A DNA stretch of 6,626 bases from an uncultured Anaerotruncus sp. (GTDB lineage Bacteria > Bacillota > Clostridia > Oscillospirales > Ruminococcaceae), in the NCBI GenBank assembly GCA_910586875.1, contig CAJUJI010000148.1, forward strand, positions 1 to 6,626, read 5' to 3'. The notes under the pieces were generated by a model. That model made no database searches. It was not told where the DNA came from and saw only the letters and a program-made list of their open reading frames with translations. Position 1 is the stretch's first letter; each line of letters starts with the position of its first letter. This document shows positions 1-5,160 of the stretch, in pieces. The translations under genes were made by a program, and so were the position numbers.

Positions 1-25
1 AATTATCATTTAGCGAAATTATTTG

Positions 26-325
26 TCATTCTTTTCCAGCGCCTCCCCCTTGCTCCTCCAGACGACTTCGGATCTCCAACAACAACTCTATTACGGTATC
101 CTTTTTACTATGTTTGCTTTTGACTTTATAAATTCTACGCTTTTCTTTGTGTGTAAACCAATCACACTTTACTGTCGGACAGCATCCACGTTGGGCCATT
201 CTAAAACAATGGTTGAACTTGCTGAGCCGTCGCACTGTCTTTGGACAGTCTATTCTAGTGCACACCTCACACAGACACTTCCAGCAATCATACAGACCAT
301 ATTTGGAGTTGTTAGAAACTATCAT
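26..325 (-). CDS. Cysteine-rich small protein coupled to Rep
   Basis: This 99-residue protein of unknown function starts inside the Rep stop codon (ATGA overlap at 325-322), which suggests translational coupling and a role linked to replication or its control. Nine cysteines are visible at about residues 14, 17, 19, 22, 27, 40, 48, 49 and 54. The first cluster reads CxxCxCxxC, then a further Cys-Pro, and the second cluster is CC-P-x3-C. Such spacing suggests zinc binding. The middle part (residues 55-75) is very basic, with KEKRR and KVKSKHSKK, and the tail (78-93) looks helical and charged. No membrane segment or signal peptide is seen. It could be a small nucleic-acid-binding protein. In Ff phages the gene after gII would be gX/gV, but nothing here resembles those. 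I do not recognise the family; that the gene is real rests on the overlap, the low-complexity-free sequence and the cysteine pattern. Confidence 0.7.
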   Translation of the reverse strand: MIVSNNSKYGLYDCWKCLCEVCTRIDCPKTVRRLSKFNHCFRMAQRGCCPTVKCDWFTHKEKRRIYKVKSKHSKKDTVIELLLEIRSRLEEQGGGAGKE

Positions 326-921
326 TCCCGCTCACCATTGAAGCCGCCCTCCCGCAGCTTATACCGGAAATCCTTCACAAAGGAAGATATCGAAAATGTG
401 CAGCTGTCATCCAGCAACTCAGCCCAATCTGGGCGGTGTTCGTCTGCATAGCTGTACAGGTCACAGAAATACTCTATACAGTGATCTACCACAAACTGCC
501 GCATTTCGCGCATAGCAACATGGCGGTTTACTTCGGTGCTACCCAAGTACAAATCGGGATCAAATCCTCCGTAATATTTCAGGTCGGCTTTGAGATATTG
601 TGCTTTTTCGGGATTGTCCTGGTGAAGAAAATATCGCACCTGCCCTTTTAGGCTGTTCACCTTTTGAGGAACTGTACAGTTTAGCGGCGCGATGAGTTCC
701 ATAATCTGTTCATAGGATTTATTGCCGGTGAATTGTAAAACGATGTGGTAATGCGGCTTTTTCGCTTCCCCGTTTGCGTTGATGTCTTTGTCATGGAGCG
801 GAGACACACAACATGGCACATGCCAGTCTGCGATAATATCCAGCCAATTCTCCGGTAAAGACTCGGGATAAGCGACAAAAACCCATAGACGGGATCTTTG
901 ATCCTCCTTAGTCTTAGCCAT
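322..921 (-). CDS. rep: Rolling-circle replication initiator, pMV158 RepB-like (Rep_2 family, HUH endonuclease)
   Basis: This 199-residue protein is a Rep of the plasmid pMV158 family, which nicks the double-strand origin and starts rolling-circle replication. It opens with the typical W-x-F-x-x-YPES-x-PENW segment (13-26). The HDKD motif (43-46) and the HUH motif KPHYHIVL (55-62) would supply the metal ligands (H43, D46, H57, H59). The catalytic tyrosine is likely Y97 in the segment VRYFLHQDNPEK. These motifs match RepB of pMV158 in order and approximate spacing, and the length is close to RepB's (about 210), so the C-terminal part (130-199) may be the oligomerisation domain. The start at 921 has an AGAGGTG ribosome site a few bases upstream. 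The matching nick site lies just upstream in the loop of the hairpin at 970-999. A 99-residue Cys-rich gene overlaps the stop. In an inovirus this protein would replace the pII endonuclease. No copG-like gene lies directly upstream, unlike in pMV158. Confidence 0.93.
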   Translation of the reverse strand: MAKTKEDQRSRLWVFVAYPESLPENWLDIIADWHVPCCVSPLHDKDINANGEAKKPHYHIVLQFTGNKSYEQIMELIAPLNCTVPQKVNSLKGQVRYFLHQDNPEKAQYLKADLKYYGGFDPDLYLGSTEVNRHVAMREMRQFVVDHCIEYFCDLYSYADEHRPDWAELLDDSCTFSISSFVKDFRYKLREGGFNGERE

Positions 922-969
922 AAAAATACACCTCTCACACCTTTAAAATTTGGACGGTGGACAATGGAC

Positions 970-999
970 CCTCCTGGGGTGTCGTAGTACCCCAGGAGG
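970..999 (-). other. Double-strand origin (dso) hairpin with pMV158-type nick site
   Basis: A perfect 10-bp inverted repeat (970-979 CCTCCTGGGG, 990-999 CCCCAGGAGG) presents a 10-base loop. On the minus strand the loop reads TACTACGACA. This contains TACTACG/AC, the sequence cut by RepB-type proteins of the pMV158 family, also displayed in a hairpin loop in that family. The predicted cut is between minus-strand bases 983 and 982. The site lies about 50 bases upstream of the rep start, the same relative position as in pMV158. The match of initiator family and nick sequence makes this call strong. I did not identify the Rep-binding repeats that normally lie beside a dso. Confidence 0.9.
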
Positions 1000-1063
1000 C
1001 CAGGCCCCAAACCCAGCATTTTTTAGATACTTTTACGAATTTCCCTAGTGGCTAAACAAAGAG

Positions 1064-1093
1064 AAAAATGCGGACCGCTTCTCTTCTGCGGCC
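1064..1093 (-). terminator. Possible intrinsic terminator after the zot operon
   Basis: On the minus strand GGCCGC (1093-1088) pairs with GCGGTC (1078-1073), with one G-T wobble and a 9-base loop. A few bases later comes a run of five T (1068-1064) and then a pyrimidine-rich stretch. The stem is short and the T run does not follow it directly, so this is only a moderate candidate for the end of the virion transcript. Confidence 0.35.
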
Positions 1094-1171
1094 TTTTGGA
1101 ACATATGTATGTATCACCCATTTCTGCTGCAAGGGCAAAGCGGAACCATTGCGCCATTCGGCGCGCTAAAC

Positions 1172-1189
1172 ACAGGGGCAAGCCCCTGT
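1172..1189. repeat. Perfect 8-bp inverted repeat
   Basis: ACAGGGGC (1172-1179) and GCCCCTGT (1182-1189) form a perfect palindrome around AA. It would fold as a 7-bp stem with a 4-base loop in single-stranded DNA. It belongs to the hairpin cluster downstream of the zot-like gene and may be part of a packaging signal or single-strand origin; no T run follows on either side. Confidence 0.6.
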
Positions 1190-1213
1190 ACCCCGCGTAT
1201 CTCATCCATCCGC

Positions 1214-1245
1214 GTCCGTCCCCGCCGTTTCCGGCGGAGCCGGAC
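1214..1245. repeat. Extended GC-rich imperfect hairpin directly downstream of zot-like gene
   Basis: GTCCG (1214-1218) pairs with CGGAC (1241-1245), and CCGCCG (1222-1227) pairs with CGGCGG (1232-1237) around a TTTC loop. A 3x3 internal loop separates the two stems. It begins about 20 bases after the stop of the zot-like gene. Its position matches that of the Ff packaging-signal hairpin, which also follows the last assembly gene; this role is inferred. It lacks the T run of an intrinsic terminator. Confidence 0.55.
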
Positions 1246-1265
1246 ACGGCCGGACAAGATACGCT

Positions 1266-2132
1266 TTATTCACGACCGCGTTTGTCCCTTGGGATAAACT
1301 CCAGCTTCTTCATTCGCTCAATTACTTCATAAGTGTCAAAGCTGCGGCGCAAATCATTGCTCTGTACAAAGATATTGCGCCAGATAGGCTTTACCCCTTT
1401 GCGGACGGTATATGCGCTGTCGCCGCTTACGACAAACGAACAAGCGTCATACTCCTTGCAGGTGGTTAAACGGCCATAATAGGTGTGGCATACCACAACT
1501 GAAAATGCCTGCTCGCGGATCGGCTTCGCTACCCTGCTGAACATTTGGGAGGTGGCGACAATTTTAATGCGTTGTTTACGCTGCATACTGATTTGGGAAA
1601 GCAGAACCTCAGGGAAATCCTGCCACTTTGCGGAGCTGTACTCACTATGTATTTCGTCAATAGCGAAAATAACGCCATCCTGTCCGTTGCGGATTTCCAG
1701 GAAGTCCTTCCAATCTTTCATTTGGTGATCTGCAAAATCGCACTTGAAGTTTGTAACGATCATACAATTTGGATAGCGCTTCTTATTGTCTTGTAAATAC
1801 TTGACCATTGCAGTGGTTTTCCCCGCTCCCTGCGGGCCTACAAAAATTGTAAAGCCATAGGGCTGGAATACTTTTGCAATATTTTTTGCATTTACAAGAT
1901 CATATAGCCACCATCGTAGCAGATTATATGGGAGAAAGCGGATTTTCAACTCCTCTAGGTATTCCGGCGAGAGTTTCCAGGGCTTAATACGGCAGGTTAG
2001 CACAAACACCAGTATCACTACAATAAAACCCCATAAGATCAAGGAAAGCGTGTCCATTATCCAGCCGCCGACCATATCAAAGACTGGTTGCCACATGTCA
2101 TCTACAAGCGTTACTAATTGTTCTGAATCCAT
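1266..2132 (-). CDS. zot: Zot/pI-like filamentous phage assembly ATPase
   Basis: This 288-residue protein is the likely morphogenesis ATPase (Zot domain, equivalent of Ff pI), which drives phage extrusion through the cell membrane. Walker A is GPQGAGKT (99-106), Walker B is VIFAIDE (154-160), and the segment VATSQMFSRVAKPIREQA (192-209) fits the conserved T-Q and arginine motifs of Zot proteins. One hydrophobic helix lies near the N-terminus (about 30-47), followed by a basic, aromatic segment, so the ATPase domain is at the C-terminal side. Ff pI has the opposite order, with the ATPase first and the membrane helix after it. The start at 2132 is preferred over the in-frame ATG at 2165: it overlaps the stop of the upstream gene as TAATG and has an AGGGGTGA ribosome site (2144-2137). 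The upstream neighbours are pVI-like and pIII-like genes. No separate pXI start or secretin gene is evident. Confidence 0.92.
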   Translation of the reverse strand: MDSEQLVTLVDDMWQPVFDMVGGWIMDTLSLILWGFIVVILVFVLTCRIKPWKLSPEYLEELKIRFLPYNLLRWWLYDLVNAKNIAKVFQPYGFTIFVGPQGAGKTTAMVKYLQDNKKRYPNCMIVTNFKCDFADHQMKDWKDFLEIRNGQDGVIFAIDEIHSEYSSAKWQDFPEVLLSQISMQRKQRIKIVATSQMFSRVAKPIREQAFSVVVCHTYYGRLTTCKEYDACSFVVSGDSAYTVRKGVKPIWRNIFVQSNDLRRSFDTYEVIERMKKLEFIPRDKRGRE

Positions 2133-2386
2133 TATGTCACCCCTGGAATCTTGCGAATTACCCACATAATAACGCCCAAAATCAGTTCTGCATTTGCCAT
2201 CAGAATCATTGCGACAAGACAGGCGGACAGCACTCGAATATCTATCAGGTGGTTGACCTGGGCAAGTACCTCCACAATTGGGGCGATCAAATTGATAAAG
2301 CTGGTCATGTCAGGCAGCACAGGAAATAGTGATATGATAAACAGCAGAAAAGCCTTGATTATATTCATAATAAACTCTAAAATCAT
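2132..2386 (-). CDS. Small hydrophobic membrane protein, pVI-like minor coat candidate
   Basis: This 84-residue protein is almost wholly hydrophobic, with about three candidate membrane helices (roughly 1-22, 28-45 and 50-76) and a short basic end (WVIRKIPG). It has no recognisable cleavable signal peptide. It lies between the pIII-like genes and the zot-like gene, exactly where Ff gVI and the equivalents in other inoviruses lie, so a role as the minor virion protein that joins the adsorption protein to the coat is inferred from position and character. AGGAGG (2397-2392) sits 5 bases upstream of the start and overlaps the stop codon of the preceding gene. The stop overlaps the zot-like start (TAATG), so the pair is probably translationally coupled. 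Sequence similarity to known pVI proteins cannot be judged by eye. Confidence 0.78.
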   Translation of the reverse strand: MILEFIMNIIKAFLLFIISLFPVLPDMTSFINLIAPIVEVLAQVNHLIDIRVLSACLVAMILMANAELILGVIMWVIRKIPGVT

Positions 2387-2395
2387 ATCATCCTC

Positions 2396-3325
2396 CTAAG
2401 CATTCGCTAGTGAGATTAGCTTGCGATAGCAGCGGATAATTGTAAACAGAGCAAGGATTGCGGTCAGCACAGGCCGCAAAAACCCAAATAACGGCTGCAA
2501 AACGCTGGATAGGCTAACCGTTTTTCCTTGGGAACCTGGAAACAGCATTCCTTCAGGCAATACTATTTCTAACTCCCCTGCTCCATTTAATCCCTTCATA
2601 CTGTCCTTAATATAATCCATAAGTTCACCCAGTCCGCCTAGCTTTGCGTCAAATGCTGTCCGAAGCTCCGCAAACCAATCGTCAAAATAACCCTCTCGAG
2701 GAACGAATAAACTGAGAAATGTATCCTTGAGCGTCTCCCAGAAATCACCGAGCCAGCCTATTACGCCATCCTCTTCTTCTGGTGGTGTTGGTGGTTGCTC
2801 ATCCGCGTCATCCACAATGCCAAATGCCGCGATGCTTAAAAACCGAACATTAGAAACACCTGTGTTCGCGATATCTGGACACCAGATATAGAACGACTTA
2901 CCTACAGGTAGTGCAAAGTCTCCTGTATCGTATTTTGTGAAATTGCCATTGGAAAAGGAGAAGCTGCTCACCGAGCCAAAGAGATATGCGGTGTCGGTTT
3001 TAGAAAAAGAAAACTGGCTGCGCTTCCCACAGAGAACATGAAATGAACTGGGCTGCACCATCAGGAAGGCTGTAAAATAATCGTCGCTAAATCGGTGCTC
3101 TGACATGATCTGTACCCATTCTGTCAGCTGTTGTTCGGTCATACCCTTTACAGAAACAGAAATTTGGTATCCGCCAGAGATGTCTGGGATTGGCGAGAAC
3201 ATCCCCTTCACCCAGCTTTCCGCATCGGAATAAGAAACATATTCAATACCCGTCGCAGCAAACGAACTGACCGATAAACCAACAACACAATAGATTATGA
3301 GCACCCAGCACACAAGACGCTTCAT
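2396..3325 (-). CDS. Secreted membrane-anchored protein, pIII-like adsorption candidate B
   Basis: This 309-residue protein has a signal peptide with likely cleavage after SSFA (residue 23). A globular domain (about 27-172) is clearly homologous to that of the gene just upstream. A Pro/Glu-rich hinge (177-186) follows, then an amphipathic region rich in W, F and acidic residues (187-245), and a C-terminal membrane helix (about 280-298) with a basic tail (RCYRK). The domain order of signal, N-domain, hinge and C-terminal anchor, and the position before a pVI-like gene, match the pIII adsorption protein. Shared motifs with the paralogue include P-x-P-x-IS-x-GY near residue 46, a G-KRS / G-EKS block near residue 100 and F-x-I-x-DD at about 168-173. 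The start overlaps the previous stop as ATGA (3325-3322), which indicates coupling. This copy is longer than its partner, mainly through the segment 187-275. Function is inferred from architecture and synteny. Confidence 0.8.
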   Translation of the reverse strand: MKRLVCWVLIIYCVVGLSVSSFAATGIEYVSYSDAESWVKGMFSPIPDISGGYQISVSVKGMTEQQLTEWVQIMSEHRFSDDYFTAFLMVQPSSFHVLCGKRSQFSFSKTDTAYLFGSVSSFSFSNGNFTKYDTGDFALPVGKSFYIWCPDIANTGVSNVRFLSIAAFGIVDDADEQPPTPPEEEDGVIGWLGDFWETLKDTFLSLFVPREGYFDDWFAELRTAFDAKLGGLGELMDYIKDSMKGLNGAGELEIVLPEGMLFPGSQGKTVSLSSVLQPLFGFLRPVLTAILALFTIIRCYRKLISLANA

Positions 3326-4152
3326 AAAATGCCGCTCCCATGGTCGTTATGATCACCCAGATAGTGCTTGATAGCGGAAACAATAACCGGAACAATCGTT
3401 ACAATAAACATGATAAGCAATAGAATTTTTCCGGCTGCACCAATGATATCCCGCAGATACCACATGAGCGCTTCCCAAATAGAAGTGTCATATGGGAGGT
3501 ATTCGGAATCGACCGTACCAAAATCTGGCGGGCCAGATGGGACATATGGAATCGAAGAAATCTCTGAGGAGCTAGGCTGGTCTGGTGTCGAAGAACTGGG
3601 TGGCTCTGGGTCTTCCCTTTCAATTCCATCATCTATTGCAAATGCTTCAAAATCCAAAACATAACAATTAGCAACTGTTATATCTGTACTAGTCAATAAA
3701 TCAATATCAGAAGACCAATAATAGCCAGTAGAACTTGTAAGAGTAAAAGAAGTATCAGCAGAAATTCCGGTAAAATCTCCATTTAAAGAGAAAGAAAATC
3801 GAGATCCACGAAGATGGGGTACTCCATTACTAATACTATAAGCCGATTTTTCACCATAAATAACGCCTAAACCACTATTATAAAGAAGAAAAACAACCAT
3901 ATAATCCGAATTATTAAGATAATTCGTCATTACCTTTTCCCATTCAGCTTTTTGTGTATCATTCATTTTTGCAGTAGATACATGAAATTTGTAACCCTTA
4001 GATATTCCAGGTAAAGGCTCCAAAACCTTTTGTAACGATGAAGATAATTGACTATAACTAAACATTGATACTGCGAACGACTCCACCGACAACCCAAACA
4101 CGCAGCAAAGCACCATGCAAACCGCCAGTATCCGCTTTTTGAAACATCGCAT
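3322..4152 (-). CDS. Secreted membrane-anchored protein, pIII-like adsorption candidate A (mosaic)
   Basis: This 276-residue protein has a signal peptide (likely cleavage after ESFA, residue 27) and an N-terminal globular domain (28-175) homologous to the same domain of the next gene. A Ser/Pro/Glu-rich linker (178-210) follows, then a short aromatic segment (218-235), a membrane helix (about 242-262) and a short His/Asp-rich end. It is probably displayed on the cell surface or virion tip. The ribosome site AAGGAGGGG lies just before the start, and the gene overlaps the following paralogue by ATGA. The DNA coding for the mature N-domain is AT-rich: by hand count 115 of 360 bases are G or C over 3661-4020 (32%), against about 51-53% in the flanking linker (3481-3600) and signal-peptide (4081-4140) parts. 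This suggests replacement of the binding domain by recombination. Confidence 0.8.
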   Translation of the reverse strand: MRCFKKRILAVCMVLCCVFGLSVESFAVSMFSYSQLSSSLQKVLEPLPGISKGYKFHVSTAKMNDTQKAEWEKVMTNYLNNSDYMVVFLLYNSGLGVIYGEKSAYSISNGVPHLRGSRFSFSLNGDFTGISADTSFTLTSSTGYYWSSDIDLLTSTDITVANCYVLDFEAFAIDDGIEREDPEPPSSSTPDQPSSSEISSIPYVPSGPPDFGTVDSEYLPYDTSIWEALMWYLRDIIGAAGKILLLIMFIVTIVPVIVSAIKHYLGDHNDHGSGIL

Positions 4153-4165
4153 TTCTTTCCCCTCC

Positions 4166-4612
4166 TTACTTTAGCGAATCCTGGAACTTTGCAACAAGCT
4201 GCCGTAAGAATCCTATTCCAAATGGGATTGCAAAAAGCAATACTCCGATTAGACCAATTGCGCCAATCCCCGTTTTAAAATATTCCTGCCCGATGTCCAG
4301 AGGAGAAATACCCCAGGGTGTGTAAAAACCCTCTGTGCCATATGTCGGCGTATAATACTTGTTACCGGTAAAACGCGGCGTTGCCGCATCCGCTTGCGGC
4401 GTAAGCTGCTCCTCTTCCACATTGGATTCTTCGCTCTGTTCCTCATCCTGAAAAACTTCCTCCTCTGGTATACTGCTTTCCTCGGCATCCTGTGAAACCT
4501 CCTCTATCTGTTCTTCAGTAACTTCTGGTTGGGTGAACTCCTCCCCGATCGGCGCCTCATCGTCTACTAAAAAATCTACGCTTCCATCTATGGAATGTGC
4601 TAATATACGCAT
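4166..4612 (-). CDS. Acidic single-pass membrane protein of unknown function
   Basis: This 148-residue protein has a strongly acidic, low-complexity middle (residues 18-70, mostly Glu with Asp, Ser and Gln), a Tyr/Pro/Gly-rich segment (80-110, with repeated YTP and a WG-x-SP motif), one C-terminal membrane helix (about 114-137) and a short basic tail (RQLVAKFQ). There is no N-terminal signal peptide, so a tail-anchored or late-inserted topology is likely. AGGAGG lies 8 bases before the start. It is the first gene after the terminator hairpin that follows the coat genes, so it opens the pIII-like/assembly module. A structural or assembly role is plausible from position only. The acidic part could shield DNA or contact basic coat tails, but that is speculation. 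I do not recognise the family. Confidence 0.72.
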   Translation of the reverse strand: MRILAHSIDGSVDFLVDDEAPIGEEFTQPEVTEEQIEEVSQDAEESSIPEEEVFQDEEQSEESNVEEEQLTPQADAATPRFTGNKYYTPTYGTEGFYTPWGISPLDIGQEYFKTGIGAIGLIGVLLFAIPFGIGFLRQLVAKFQDSLK

Positions 4613-4626
4613 CTGACCTGCCTCCT

Positions 4627-4660
4627 AAAAAGGAAAGAGCGGAGTTTTTTAAACTCCGCT
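4627..4660 (-). terminator. Intrinsic terminator after the coat genes
   Basis: On the minus strand AGCGGAGTTT and AAACTCCGCT (4660-4651 and 4647-4638) form a perfect 10-bp stem with a 3-base loop, followed by CTTTCCTTTTT (4637-4627). It lies 8 bases after the stop of the 57-aa coat-like gene and before the ribosome site of the next gene. Ff phages have a terminator in the same place, after gVIII, which lowers expression of gIII and later genes. Partial read-through is expected, since no clear promoter is seen between it and the downstream genes. Confidence 0.85.
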
Positions 4661-4668
4661 ACACCTCC

Positions 4669-4842
4669 TCACTTCTTGTTTGTACCTGCAACTTTACGCC
4701 ATAATGTCGGCCCTAACCATACACTTACTTTAAGCGCTACAATAGCGATTAGGTAAGGTGCCAACAGCACAAATCCGTCTTTTACCGCACTTAGTATTGG
4801 CTGAAGCATAGCCTCTGTTATGCGGACATCATCAAGCGTCAT
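4669..4842 (-). CDS. 57-aa coat-like membrane protein
   Basis: This small gene encodes a short acidic N-terminus (LDDVRITEA), one membrane helix (about 22-44) and a basic C-terminus (WRKVAGTNKK), the charge pattern of inovirus coat proteins. It has no signal peptide, unlike the preceding coat candidate, so it resembles pVII/pIX or the unprocessed coat proteins of some inoviruses. The ATG at 4842-4840 starts 3 bases after the coat stop codon. No clear ribosome site of its own is visible, which suggests coupling to coat translation. The terminator hairpin follows 8 bases after its stop. It could be a minor coat protein at a virion end or a second major coat species. The gene is supported by its fit between coat stop and terminator and by its coat-like charge pattern. 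Confidence 0.75.
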   Translation of the reverse strand: MTLDDVRITEAMLQPILSAVKDGFVLLAPYLIAIVALKVSVWLGPTLWRKVAGTNKK

Positions 4843-4845
4843 ACG

Positions 4846-5124
4846 TTAAGATGGGCGAGCGTGTCTTTTAAAGAGAGTGATTACAACGCCCAGACCTACT
4901 AGCAGTGCAACCACTACTAGAACTTTTGGAAGAACTGCGCTAATGTTGCTGGTAACACCGTTAACCAATGGGTCAAACAAAGTTGGGTCTAGTGTGGAGC
5001 CTGCCGTAGTTGTGTCATCCACTGCAAAGCTTGGGATTGCCAGCATCATTGCCGCACTTGCGCAGCAGGCGGTCATAACCGCTTTTTGCTTGAAGCGCTC
5101 GAACACTGGAATTAGTTTTTTCAT
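4846..5124 (-). CDS. Major coat protein candidate (pVIII-like)
   Basis: This 92-residue protein has a long basic N-region (KK, R, K-x-K), a hydrophobic core and a probable signal-peptidase site after PSFA (residue 34). The predicted mature protein is about 58 residues: an N-terminal part with acidic and Thr-rich residues (VDDTTT), one membrane helix (about 64-84, rich in Val and Leu) and a basic C-terminus (KRHAR) that would face the DNA inside the virion. This is the classic pVIII plan, although the mature acidic region is less acidic than in Ff. A GAAAGGG ribosome site lies about 11 bases upstream, and a -10-like TATAAA (about 5147-5142) without a good -35 box precedes the gene. It is followed by a coat-like gene and an intrinsic terminator, the arrangement expected for the most abundant transcript. 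The assignment rests on architecture and synteny. Confidence 0.85.
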   Translation of the reverse strand: MKKLIPVFERFKQKAVMTACCASAAMMLAIPSFAVDDTTTAGSTLDPTLFDPLVNGVTSNISAVLPKVLVVVALLVGLGVVITLFKRHARPS

Positions 5125-5160
5125 TGAGAATCAACCCTTTCTTTTATACTCGATTTAAGG

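Larger units (their letters stand above)
922..1265. other. Non-coding intergenic region between zot-like gene and rep (origin, terminator and packaging-signal candidates)
   Basis: This 344-base stretch carries no convincing gene; the short open frames across it lack ribosome sites and have arginine- and glycine-rich, low-quality translations. From the zot end it holds an extended imperfect hairpin (1214-1245), a perfect 8-bp inverted repeat (1172-1189), a short GCGCC-ATTC-GGCGC hairpin (1151-1164), a weak terminator-like hairpin (about 1064-1093), and the dso hairpin (970-999). In Ff phages the single large intergenic region likewise holds the packaging signal and both origins, and lies between the assembly genes and the replication gene. 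A single-strand origin for complementary-strand synthesis is expected here but cannot be picked out by eye. A promoter for rep must also lie here; I see no convincing -35/-10 pair. Confidence 0.75.

Noticed and set aside
1..25. Possible further minus-strand gene starting at an ATG near 8-6
   Set aside because: Only two or three codons are inside the window and no ribosome site precedes it, so nothing can be supported.
436..651. Plus-strand open frame within rep
   Set aside because: It is a shadow of the Rep coding frame, which has clear HUH motifs; no ribosome site or promoter supports it.
1023..1332. Open frames on both strands across the GC-rich intergenic region
   Set aside because: They have no ribosome sites, the translations are biased in composition, and the region is explained by hairpins and the origin.
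2133..2165. Extended N-terminus of the Zot-like protein from an ATG at 2165
   Set aside because: It would overlap the upstream gene by 34 bases and lacks a ribosome site; the ATG at 2132 overlaps the stop as TAATG and has AGGGGTGA upstream.
3368..3664. Plus-strand open frame opposite the pIII-like gene A
   Set aside because: The minus-strand gene has a signal peptide, linker and anchor and a paralogue; the opposite frame has no such support.
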